Shown one piece after another: positions 1 through 6,228 of a stretch of 11,709 nucleotides of DNA. Both the position numbers and the translations under genes were made by a program. This stretch comes from Xylophilus ampelinus. GTDB lineage: Bacteria > Pseudomonadota > Gammaproteobacteria > Burkholderiales > Burkholderiaceae_C. The number at the start of each line of letters is the position of its first letter. Position 1 is the first letter of the stretch. The notes beneath the pieces were generated by a model. It was not told the origin of the DNA and ran no database searches. It was given only the letters and a program-made list of their open reading frames with translations. The stretch is taken from assembly GCF_901875635.1 (NCBI RefSeq), contig NZ_CABFMN010000008.1, positions 1 through 11,709 of the forward strand, read 5' to 3'.

Positions 1-254
1 CGCGGCCGCGTCGCCAGCCATGCCTTGATCTTCGGATGGTTGTGGGTGGCGTAGTTGTCGGCGAGCAGTGGATGTCCCACTTGGCGGGAACGGCCTTGTC
101 GATCTCGCGCAGGAACGACAGGAATACCTGGTGTCGGTGGCGCGGCTTGCACGCAGCCAGCACCGCGCCGTTGAGTACGTCCAGCGCCGCGAACAACGTG
201 GTCGTGGCGTGTCACTTATAGTGATGGGTGACGCCCTCGACGTAACCCAAGCCT
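1..254 (-). pseudogene. IS630-family transposase fragment, frameshifted and with a stop
   Basis: Reading the minus strand gives the DDE-domain core of an IS630-type transposase: GLGYVEGVTHHYK, then a TGA (212-214), then HATTTLFAALDVLNG, KPRHRHQVFLSFLREID and finally DNYATHNHPKIKAWLA. The DNYATH block contains a catalytic Asp of the DDE triad. Two lesions are visible. The TGA stands where relatives have an Arg (probably CGA changed to TGA), and one base is missing near 68-70, because the frame of FLREID does not continue into DNYATH. The gene runs off the left window edge, and homology stops near 254 where IS3-type DNA begins, so the N-terminal part is also absent. The fragment cannot make an active transposase. 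The family call rests on these motifs; I am confident of IS630 but not of the exact element. Confidence 0.85.
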
Positions 255-316
255 GACCCTGCCTTGAGTTCACGTACAGCAAGAAGTTGATAACTTCAGA
301 GGTACGGAGAATCGAG

Positions 317-586
317 ATGAGGGAAGGCAAGCTGCCCAAGAGGCAGTACACACAGGAATTCAAGGCAGAGGCTGTCGGGCTGGCTACTTCGATGGGCGGA
401 TACGAGGCCGCACGTCGCCTCGCCGTGCCGGTGGCGACGTTGGGCAACTGGTCGAGGCGAGGTGTCGCAGCGACCGGCGGCAGTGGCGCTGCACTGCCGA
501 GTGAGGCGCCCGCGCGGTCCCCGGTGAGCGAACTGGAGGCGGAGAACGGCCGCCTGCGCAGCGAGTTGGCGGCCTCGGGTCTGGAT
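317..586 (+). pseudogene. IS3-family transposase OrfA, N-terminal part only
   Basis: The ATG at 317 is preceded by GGAGA at a suitable distance. It opens a basic, helix-turn-helix protein beginning MREGKLPKRQYTQEFKAEAV, with the HTH at about residues 14-48 (EAARRLAVPVATLGNWSRR) and a leucine-zipper-like stretch at 72-86 (ELEAENGRLRSEL). This is the layout of IS3-family OrfA, the DNA-binding partner that is joined to OrfB by programmed frameshifting. OrfB is absent here: at about residue 90 the sequence changes without a frame break into the IstB protein of an IS21 element. The remaining piece has the DNA-binding and dimerisation regions but no catalytic domain. A TTG 30 bases further upstream could also start the frame, but the ATG has the better ribosome site. 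Confidence 0.8.
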
Positions 587-1297
587 AGGTCGCGCTGGCT
601 GGTCGAGCACCTGCTACAGGCCGAGACAACGGACCGCGCGATGCGCTCGGTGCAGTACCAGATGACGTTGGTGCGCTTCCCCCTGCACCGGGACCTCGCG
701 GGCTTCGACTTCGATGCCTAGGTGGTGGATCGCAAGCTGATCGAGCAACTGGCGACACTGGAATTCACCGACGCTGCGCACAACGCCGTGCTGGTCGGCG
801 GGCCGGGCACGGGCAAGACCCATCTGGCTACGGCTTTGGGCGTCCCGGGCATCACGCGTCATGGCAAGCGGGTGTGCTTCTACTCGACCGTCGATCTGGT
901 CAATGCACTGGAGCAGGAGAAGACTCATGGCAAGGCCGGGCGGATTGCCAGTGCTCTGCTGCGCATGGATCTGGTCATCCTGGACGAGTTGGGCTACCTG
1001 CCGTTCAGTCAGGCCGGAGGAGCGCTGCTGTTCCATCTGCTCTCGAAGCTGTACGAGCACACCAGCGTGGTGATCACCACCAACCTGGACTTCGCCGAGT
1101 GGTCCACGGTGTTCGGCGACGCGAAGATGACCACCGCCTTGCTCGACCGGCTCACGCATCACTGCCACATCGTGGAGACGGGCAACGAGAGCCATCGCTT
1201 CCTGCACAGCAGCGCCACGGCGAAGAAGCGGATCAAGGCGAGCGAACAAGCCCGCAAGGGCAGCGGCAAGACTGACCCGACGGAGATCACCGATTGA
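587..1297 (+). pseudogene. istB: IS21-family helper ATPase IstB, 5' truncated with in-frame TAG
   Basis: IstB is the AAA+ ATPase that assists the IstA transposase of IS21 elements. The reading frame enters at about WLVEHLLQAE, so roughly the first 40 residues of a normal IstB are missing and IS3 OrfA sequence stands in their place. After GFDFDA an amber codon (TAG, 719-721) interrupts the frame, which then resumes unchanged at [10 protein letters not shown] and runs 191 codons to TGA. In that piece Walker A is GGPGTGKT (residues 26-33), Walker B is LVILDEL (84-90), followed by the sensor-like stretch VVITTNLDF (117-124). The usual IstB tail ([15 protein letters not shown]) is intact. A GTG directly after the stop could restart translation and would still include the whole ATP-binding core. 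No istA is present, so the element is immobile on its own. Confidence 0.92.
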
Positions 1298-1313
1298 CGG
1301 CGGCCACGCGTGA

Positions 1314-1346
1314 CAAGGCGCTGCGGGCTACGCCCTTCGCGCCTTG
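1314..1346 (+). repeat. 8-bp inverted repeat after istB
   Basis: CAAGGCGC (1314-1321) and GCGCCTTG (1339-1346) form a perfect 8-bp stem with a 17-base loop, 16 bases after the istB stop. There is no following T-run, so it is not a standard intrinsic terminator. It may weakly attenuate read-through or may be incidental in GC-rich DNA. Confidence 0.4.
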
Positions 1347-1401
1347 CCACTCGCATCCATCACCACGACCAGGAGGTAAAAGAACCAAGCAGGACATACA
1401 G

Positions 1402-1432
1402 TTATCCACAGTCGACCATTACAGGGTCGACT
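1402..1432 (+). other. Consensus DnaA-box sequence followed by an 8-bp stem-loop
   Basis: TTATCCACA at 1402-1410 matches the DnaA-box consensus exactly. Overlapping its last base, AGTCGACC (1410-1417) and GGTCGACT (1425-1432) form a perfect 8-bp inverted repeat around a 7-base loop. Both lie in the non-coding tail of the IS21 remnant. A single box is not evidence for an origin, and no AT-rich unwinding region or further boxes were seen. Confidence 0.45.
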
Positions 1433-1491
1433 TCCACCCCTGGCTCACGATTCAATCGGCGCGGTGGCTCAGTTTTACTTCGGCGCGGACA

Positions 1492-1731
1492 CCCGATGAT
1501 GTTCGGTAGCACCGTCTGCACGAAGGTGTACTTGGCCTCCCCCGAGGCGACCGACTTGATGAAAGCTTCTCGCGCCTTTTCATCTCCCGCCGCCAGGATC
1601 TGCTGAGCCGCTTCGCGGTCCGCCGCCGTCCAATCTCGGTCGTTGGCAGCTTCTAGCGGCACCAAGACCTCTTTGGCGGCGCAAATGCCGCAAACCATGC
1701 TCAGTACGCACGCTGCCGCCTTTTTCCACAT
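1492..1731 (-). pseudogene. Small secreted hypothetical protein, 3' end cut by IS21
   Basis: The start is an ATG at 1731 with a strong GGGGAAG ribosome site five bases upstream. The protein begins MWKKAAACVLSMVCGICAAK: a short charged start, a hydrophobic stretch and small residues near position 18, which is a likely signal peptide for export to the periplasm. The mature part is polar, with an acidic helix-forming stretch (DREAAQQILAAGDEKAREAF), then KSVASGEAKYTFVQTVLPNI. After 80 codons the frame enters the IS21 right end and continues as meaningless IS sequence for about 29 codons to a stop near 1402. I do not recognise the family. The real C-terminus was lost when the IS21 element inserted, and no second half is visible elsewhere in the window. 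Confidence 0.65.
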
Positions 1732-2756
1732 TTCGCTTCCCCTTTTCTGGCAGCAAAAGATAGCAAGGTTGAACTCACTTGCGCTCCTAAAAAAAAAAGA
1801 CAGGACCCACCGGAGGTAAAACAGCCTGGCGTCCGTATCGCGCTGAAACCTGACTCGATTGGCTAGGCTGGCGCGGGCGTCAGGCAGCCACCAACGATTT
1901 TGTGTAACGGTCGACGCAGCAGCAGCTCATCCACATATCCGACCTGCATGGCAACCGCGTCCGAGAGGCGCTTTGCCTAACGCGCTTGCATTCGATGCCG
2001 CTTCGGCCAGATCGATGGCAGCGCGCTCTTCGGTCTTGGGGCCCAGGGATTTGCAACGAGGTCGCGCGGCTCATCGTGGGCTGTATGCCTGAGCGCGAGC
2101 AGCCAATCGCTTCGCGGCTCGGACGCCCCGGGGAACAAATGCAGCCGCGCCTGCCTAGCCAGTCGACCGTCCGCGAACGATGAAAAAGGGGCGGGCCGCG
2201 CACTACGCGAAGCGCCCCCACGGGGCTCATTCTTTAAGCACCACACCGACCATAATTGGGCGTTATAGAGGCCAATTGAGTACAAACAAGTGCATGGAGT
2301 CACCGGATCTGTGTAAGTGGGCGTACGCCTATGGAGTTCCACTTACGCGACGCCAGTCCATGCGTGCGGTCCAGTGGCTCAAGGCGATTGGGCCGAGCAC
2401 AGAGAGCCCGACGGAACATCATGCCCCGACTACTCCTCGCATCTGCTTGGATTTGGCGCGGGTTGATTCGGTCGCGTACCGTCTTCAACCGCTCGTCCAG
2501 CGCCAGTTCGGGCCGACCCAACTCCGCAAAGGTGGCGCGTCGGGAAACGTGCGTCTCCTTCGGGTGCTGCCGGTGGCAAGCGCGTTGACGCGGCCGGCAG
2601 TGATCATTCCCTTCGCCGGGCCCCGGTACCTGAACATGGCCGTGATCCAGCCTGATGCGAGGCCTGCATGGCTGGTGCCGACCTCTTGTAGCGGATGTTA
2701 TCCATCGACAGGGTAACCAGCTTAGCGACTCCGAGCCCGCGCCGAACCTCTAGCAA
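1732..2756. other. One-kilobase stretch without a convincing gene
   Basis: No open frame here has the look of a real protein throughout. There is an A10 run on the plus strand (1789-1798). Short stretches on the minus strand read like decayed coding DNA: about 1880-2060, where two frames give EERAAIDLAEAASNASAL and then KRLSDAVAMQVGYVDELLLR with a shift between them; about 2425-2540 (FAELGRPELALDERLKTVR); and about 2580-2720 (DNIRYKRSAPAMQASHQAG followed, one frame over, by ITAMFRYRGPAKGMITAGR). I cannot assign any of these to a family. The longest plus-strand open frame (2180-2716) has neither a ribosome site nor a protein-like composition. The stretch probably contains remnants of genes eroded after IS activity. 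Confidence 0.4.
2313..2346. repeat. Inverted repeat with a nested palindrome
   Basis: GTAAGTGG (2313-2320) and CCACTTAC (2339-2346) are perfect inverted copies, 18 bases apart. Overlapping the left arm is a perfect 10-bp palindrome, GGCGTACGCC (2320-2329). A further pair, AATTGG/CCAATT (2254-2259 and 2272-2277), lies just upstream. They sit in the gene-poor stretch, and their role is unknown; an operator, or an end of a decayed element, would be possible. Confidence 0.4.
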
Positions 2757-3722
2757 TCAGTTGGTCACGATCTTGAGACGAGGGATCATTTCCTTGAAGA
2801 CCTTGTTGTCCCGCGCCATCACGGCCTTGAACCCCTCGTCATCGGCATAGACATACCCGAGGTTCAGCTTCTTCAAGGCCTCCTGAAGTTCCGGTTCCTT
2901 CGCAATCTCCGCGACCGAGGTTCTGAGCATCTTCACGACCTCCGGCGGCAGGCCCTTCGGCCCCATGATGCCGCGCCAAGTTCCGATCGAAAGGTCGATT
3001 TTCTTTTCCTTCATCGTGGGAAGATCCTTGAACTCTTCGAGGCGCTTGTCCGCCATGACGGCTAAGATGCGCAGCTTGCCGGCGGCCACGTGGGCGGCCA
3101 CCTCTGCGGGGCTGGCCGTCACCGCATCGAGCTGACTGCTCAGCAGCGCGAGGACTGAAGGCGCAGCGCCCTGGTACGGGATACGGTTGAATTGCAACTG
3201 GGTCTTCTCTTCAAAGGCTGCGGCGGCGATGTCGTAGATCGAACCGTTGCCGGAGGTGCCCATTGCCATCTTGCCGGGCTGCTTGCGTGCCGCAGAGATG
3301 AAGTCGTCGAGGGTCTTGTAGGGCGAGTCGGCCCGCACGATGATCGACGCCGGGTCGGCGTTGAGCTGTGCGATCGGCGTGACGTCGGCGTAGGTGCGAT
3401 TAAAGAGGTTGAGGTGCGGCAGGATCACCAACTCCACCGTGACAATGCCCAACGTGTAGCCGTCGGGCTTGGCGTTCATCATGTAGTTCCACCCGATGCC
3501 GCCACTCGCGCCGGACTTGTTGACGACAACGACACCCTTCGGAAAGTGTTTCTGCGCCGCGGCACCGAATGCGCGCGCCACAGCGTCGGTCCCGCCGCCC
3601 GGCTGAAAGGGAACGACCAGCTCGATGGGGCGGCTCGGGTAGTCGGCTGCGAGCGCAAGACCTGGGGCGAGCGAGGCGAGCGCCATGGAGGCGACGAGGA
3701 TGCGGCGGTGAAATTGAATCAT
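2757..3722 (-). CDS. Bug-family (TctC-like) periplasmic solute-binding protein
   Basis: This 321-residue protein has the normal length of the Bug/TctC family of extracytoplasmic receptors, which bind carboxylates and other small organic solutes in the periplasm. The start MIQFHRRILVASMALASLAP gives a clean signal peptide with likely cleavage around residues 25-26 (LALA-A). A longer in-frame start at 3890 would hide it, and that extension overlaps the cupin gene. The mature protein opens with YPSRPIELVVPFQPGGGTD, the family's first strand and ligand-contacting loop, followed by GASGGIGW and the usual KPDGYTLG block. It is the last gene of the dioxygenase-dehydrogenase-cupin operon, 46 bp after the cupin stop. 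No TctA/TctB membrane subunits are in the window. Stand-alone Bug receptors are very common in Burkholderiales and either share a distant transporter or act in sensing. The ligand cannot be read from sequence, but the operon suggests a substrate of the enzymes upstream. Confidence 0.93.
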   Translation of the reverse strand: MIQFHRRILVASMALASLAPGLALAADYPSRPIELVVPFQPGGGTDAVARAFGAAAQKHFPKGVVVVNKSGASGGIGWNYMMNAKPDGYTLGIVTVELVILPHLNLFNRTYADVTPIAQLNADPASIIVRADSPYKTLDDFISAARKQPGKMAMGTSGNGSIYDIAAAAFEEKTQLQFNRIPYQGAAPSVLALLSSQLDAVTASPAEVAAHVAAGKLRILAVMADKRLEEFKDLPTMKEKKIDLSIGTWRGIMGPKGLPPEVVKMLRTSVAEIAKEPELQEALKKLNLGYVYADDEGFKAVMARDNKVFKEMIPRLKIVTN

Positions 3723-3768
3723 GGACTTGTCTCGGGAGTTATTGGAAGCCTGAAGATCTCGATCGCGT

Positions 3769-4344
3769 TCATCGAACGAACTGGTCGACGTACTCGGCGC
3801 CCAAGCCGCACGCGGTGTAGTGAGCGCGGCACATGTCGATCTTGGTGAAGACGTCTTCGTAGCCAGTCTGGCGGCCGAAGGGATCCACATAAATCATGGC
3901 GCCAGTGATGTGGAACAGCGTGATCATCTCGGGCACGTTCTCGGGCACGACCAGCGTGTGCGTCTCCCCGGGCGGCTCGAAGACATACGAGCCTTCCGTC
4001 GCCTTCCAGTCGTGCTCCAGGTAGTGCCACGCCCCGCGCAACACCACGCCATGCACCGGTGCCGGATGGCGATGCCGGCTCAGCACGCCGGATTTGCGCA
4101 CGCGCAAGAGGTTGACCCAGTAGCCCTGCACGGTGTTCAGGCACAGCGGGCGGAACCAGACGTTCTCCATCTGCGGCACCCACACGCGCTCGTCTTCCGG
4201 GACGACGGTGTCGACAACGATCTCGTTCGCAACGCCTTGCGGGAACGGGAGCTGGTAGGGCATGCGGGACATATCGAGTCCGCCGGCGCGCGAGGGCGCA
4301 GGGTCGGCCGGCATCGGTACCCCAGGAAGGGACGAAGTGTTCAT
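3769..4344 (-). CDS. Cupin, 2,4'-dihydroxyacetophenone dioxygenase-like
   Basis: This is a 191-residue single-domain cupin. The metal site is visible: H91-x-H93 in SRHRHPAPVHGVVLRG, a further His at 98 where many cupins have Glu, and H129 in the second motif (EPPGETHTLVV). From memory, 2,4'-dihydroxyacetophenone dioxygenase binds iron through His76, His78 and His114, and the spacing here is the same, offset by 15. Other family-like stretches are WHYLEHDW and, near the end, GLGAEYVDQF. Characterised members cleave the C-C bond between carbonyl and hydroxymethyl carbon, giving 4-hydroxybenzoate and formate. The start at MNTSSLPGVP (4344) follows the dehydrogenase stop by 22 bp, and the ribosome site is weak. 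Membership of the family is likely; identical substrate use is only inference, since many relatives are uncharacterised. Confidence 0.85.
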   Translation of the reverse strand: MNTSSLPGVPMPADPAPSRAGGLDMSRMPYQLPFPQGVANEIVVDTVVPEDERVWVPQMENVWFRPLCLNTVQGYWVNLLRVRKSGVLSRHRHPAPVHGVVLRGAWHYLEHDWKATEGSYVFEPPGETHTLVVPENVPEMITLFHITGAMIYVDPFGRQTGYEDVFTKIDMCRAHYTACGLGAEYVDQFVR

Positions 4345-4366
4345 AGTGGGTTTTCGTTGATGGGAA

Positions 4367-5077
4367 TCAGGCGGCGAGATAGCCGCCATCGACGGGAAGC
4401 ACAATGCCCGTGACAAAGGAAGCAGCGTTCGAGCACAGAAACATCACCGGACCGGCGATGTCCTCGGGCCGGCCCCATCGGCCCATGGGCGTGCGAGACA
4501 GCACCGCGGCACTGCGCGCAGCGTCGTCCTGCAGCCCCTTGGTCAGCGGCGTGGCGATCCATCCGGGTGCGACCGCGTTGACGCGGACGCCGTCGGCTGC
4601 CCAGGCGATCGCCAGGCTTTTGGTCAGTTGCGCAACGCCGCCCTTGCTGGCGCTGTACGCCGGCACCAGGCCGCCGCCGAAGTAGCTGAGCATCGAGGCG
4701 ATGTTGACCAAACTTCCGCCACTTGCAGCCAATCGCTGCCGCGCCGCGGCGGCCACGCGCATCGCGCCGTTCAGGTTGATGTCGATCACTTGGCGGAACA
4801 CCTCGGGGTCATGCTCCTCGCCACGGCGGATGACGCCGGCGGCGTTGACCACGATGTCCAGGGTCGGGCAGTTTTCGAGAACGCGGTCGATCGAGCCGGC
4901 GTCTGTCACGTCCATCGCCTCGAACGCGATCCCGGATGCACCGGGGCGCTCCTTGCCGATCACGCCAGCAGCGGTCACTGCACAGCCTGCATCGCGCAGG
5001 GCCTCGGCAATCGCGAGTCCGATACCGCTGGTGCCGCCGGAGACGAGCGCGGCCTTGCCGTCGAAATCGAAGAGCAT
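4367..5077 (-). CDS. Short-chain dehydrogenase/reductase (classical SDR)
   Basis: The 236-residue protein has every classical SDR landmark: the dinucleotide-binding glycine motif GGTSGIG (14-20), NAAG (78-81), the active-site Asn at about 101, the catalytic Ser in NIAS (S128), YSASK (Y141, K145), and PGWIATP (171-177), followed by the family's closing VDGG. Such enzymes oxidise an alcohol to a ketone with NAD(P)+, or the reverse. The ATG at 5077 has AGGAA eight bases upstream and begins 11 bp after the dioxygenase stop. The frame stays open much further upstream, but that part overlaps the dioxygenase gene. An acidic residue at the end of the second strand, which would indicate NAD preference, is not evident; the segment there reads TAAGVIGKER. 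In this operon a role in turning a secondary alcohol into the ketone used by the cupin is attractive but unproven. Confidence 0.93.
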   Translation of the reverse strand: MLFDFDGKAALVSGGTSGIGLAIAEALRDAGCAVTAAGVIGKERPGASGIAFEAMDVTDAGSIDRVLENCPTLDIVVNAAGVIRRGEEHDPEVFRQVIDINLNGAMRVAAAARQRLAASGGSLVNIASMLSYFGGGLVPAYSASKGGVAQLTKSLAIAWAADGVRVNAVAPGWIATPLTKGLQDDAARSAAVLSRTPMGRWGRPEDIAGPVMFLCSNAASFVTGIVLPVDGGYLAA

Positions 5078-5088
5078 CTCGCGGTTCC

Positions 5089-6030
5089 TTATTTCACGGT
5101 CGGGCACTTGGCCCGCGCCAGCACTTCCTGGGAGTACGGGCCGAGTACGGGCCCCTCGCCCGCCAACGTGGTGCGCCGGAAGACACGCCGGTAGCGCCCC
5201 ATGTCGTAGACCTCGGCCTTGTGCAGCGTGGTCCTGTTGTCCCATACGACCAGATCGCCCTTCTTCCACTTGTGGAAGTAGCAGAACTCGGGGCGCGAGA
5301 CGTGCTCAACCAGTTGGCGATGCAGGGCCTGGCCTTCCTCCAGTGGCATGCCGCTGATCTCGTTGCCTGCGTTGGCGGTCATAAAGAGCGAGCGACGACC
5401 ATCCGGATGAACGCGCACCAGCGGGTGGCTGACCGGGGGCACGGCGTTCTTCTCGAAGTTCGACAGCGGCGGCAGCGAGGCGAACATCCGGCGGCCGTGC
5501 TCATACGAATGGACCATGTGTAGCGGCTCGATCCTGGTCTTCAGGTCGTCCGGGAGCGCTTCATAGGCCAGCACCATATTGGAGAATCCGGTGCGTCCTC
5601 CCACGGCATCGTCGGGCATCACTTCGATGCCATACAGCAGCGAGGCGTATGCGGGGACATACCGATAGGAGCTGTCGGTGTGCCACAGCGCATTGACCTT
5701 CTGGAAGATCACGCGATGGTCGGTCTCGGGAAGGTGCTCGCCCTGTGCCGACACATTGGCCACGTTGTAGACGGTCGAAGCGGCAACGGTCTTGTTCTCT
5801 TCCGGAAAGTCTTCCAGCGAACCCCACTGCTCGGTGAAGGCAATCTGTTGCTGTTCGCTCAGCTTCTGGTCCCGAAAGCACAGCACGCCGTAGGTATCCA
5901 GCGCATCGCGAAATTCCTGGATCTGCTCAGGACTCACGGGAAGGGAAAGGTCGATTCCGGTGACTTCGGCGCCCAGCGCCGGATTGAGCTTCGTAACCAG
6001 GAGTCGCGCGACGATTTCAGCTTGTTCCAT
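5089..6030 (-). CDS. TauD/TfdA-family Fe(II)/2-oxoglutarate dioxygenase
   Basis: A 313-residue dioxygenase of the TauD/TfdA family. The iron-binding triad is present: H117-x-D119 in WHTDSSY and the distal H270 in NRTTLHKA. The 2-oxoglutarate-binding arginine is about R286 in FRRTTLAG. The N-terminal block LGAEVTGIDL and GVLCFRDQ are also typical. These enzymes hydroxylate next to a heteroatom, releasing sulfite from taurine (TauD) or glyoxylate and a phenol from 2,4-dichlorophenoxyacetate (TfdA), while 2-oxoglutarate becomes succinate and CO2. The start at 6030 is supported by GAGGAA just upstream. It is the first gene of the operon, with the dehydrogenase 11 bp downstream, and a 32-bp palindrome lies 79-110 bp upstream of its start. 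The substrate is not fixed by sequence. The aromatic-type neighbours favour an aryloxy- or similar compound over taurine, but this is inference. Confidence 0.92.
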   Translation of the reverse strand: MEQAEIVARLLVTKLNPALGAEVTGIDLSLPVSPEQIQEFRDALDTYGVLCFRDQKLSEQQQIAFTEQWGSLEDFPEENKTVAASTVYNVANVSAQGEHLPETDHRVIFQKVNALWHTDSSYRYVPAYASLLYGIEVMPDDAVGGRTGFSNMVLAYEALPDDLKTRIEPLHMVHSYEHGRRMFASLPPLSNFEKNAVPPVSHPLVRVHPDGRRSLFMTANAGNEISGMPLEEGQALHRQLVEHVSRPEFCYFHKWKKGDLVVWDNRTTLHKAEVYDMGRYRRVFRRTTLAGEGPVLGPYSQEVLARAKCPTVK

Positions 6031-6108
6031 ATTTCCTCAGGGTGGACGGTAGACAGAGCGCCCGTCTGCTGCCTTGAAGATCAAGCCATCGCACGGGCAT
6101 GCGAATTC

Positions 6109-6140
6109 TGGCATATCACTGGCATACCAGTTATATGCCA
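6109..6140. promoter_or_regulatory. 32-bp near-perfect palindrome, candidate GntR operator
   Basis: Fourteen of 16 base pairs match across a dyad centred between 6124 and 6125; only 6117/6132 and 6123/6126 differ. It can be read as three related 10-mers starting exactly 11 bp apart: TGGCATATCA (6109), TGGCATACCA (6120) and TTATATGCCA (6131, inverted). The central one is itself palindromic (ACTGG-CATA-CCAGT, 6118-6131). An A8 run follows at 6140-6147. FCD-type GntR proteins usually bind short dyads of the TGGTATACCA kind. The site lies between the regulator gene and the dioxygenase start. On the minus strand, TTGGCA at its edge could serve as a -35 element, so binding would block transcription of the operon. 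Confidence 0.75.
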
Positions 6141-6228
6141 AAAAAAATTGCCCACGATGGTTAGTTGGCAAGCTCGTAAACCCGAGGCCGGTCCGAGGCC
6201 GCGGGCGCGCCGGGTACCCGGCCTATAT

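Larger units (their letters stand above)
587..1491 (+). mobile_element. IS21-family element remnant, right part
   Basis: This covers the istB remnant, a 190-bp tail, and the IS right end. The outer end, read inward on the minus strand from 1491, begins TGTCCGCGCCGAAGTAAAAC, followed by two CTGAGCC/GTGAGCC-type repeats (plus-strand ggctcag at 1466-1472 and ggctcac at 1442-1448). IS21-family ends typically begin with TGT and carry such multiple internal repeats for transposase binding. The left half, with istA and the left end, is absent and is replaced by IS3 and IS630 debris. The right end abuts coding sequence of a small secreted protein, so this boundary marks the original insertion point. 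Confidence 0.8.

Noticed and set aside
265..316. Left end of the IS3 element
   Set aside because: A TG dinucleotide near 265 could be the terminus, but without the partner end it cannot be confirmed.
614..1249. A 211-codon minus-strand open frame
   Set aside because: It is the mirror of istB; the plus strand has Walker motifs and clear family identity.
1402..1410. A replication origin at the DnaA-box
   Set aside because: Only one box, no AT-rich unwinding element and no replication gene nearby.
1789..1820. A T10 run on the minus strand as an intrinsic terminator
   Set aside because: The preceding sequence offers only a three-pair stem, too weak for a terminator.
2180..2716. A 178-codon open frame on the plus strand in the gene-poor stretch
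   Set aside because: No ribosome site, composition unlike a folded protein, no recognisable motif, and better coding traces on the opposite strand.
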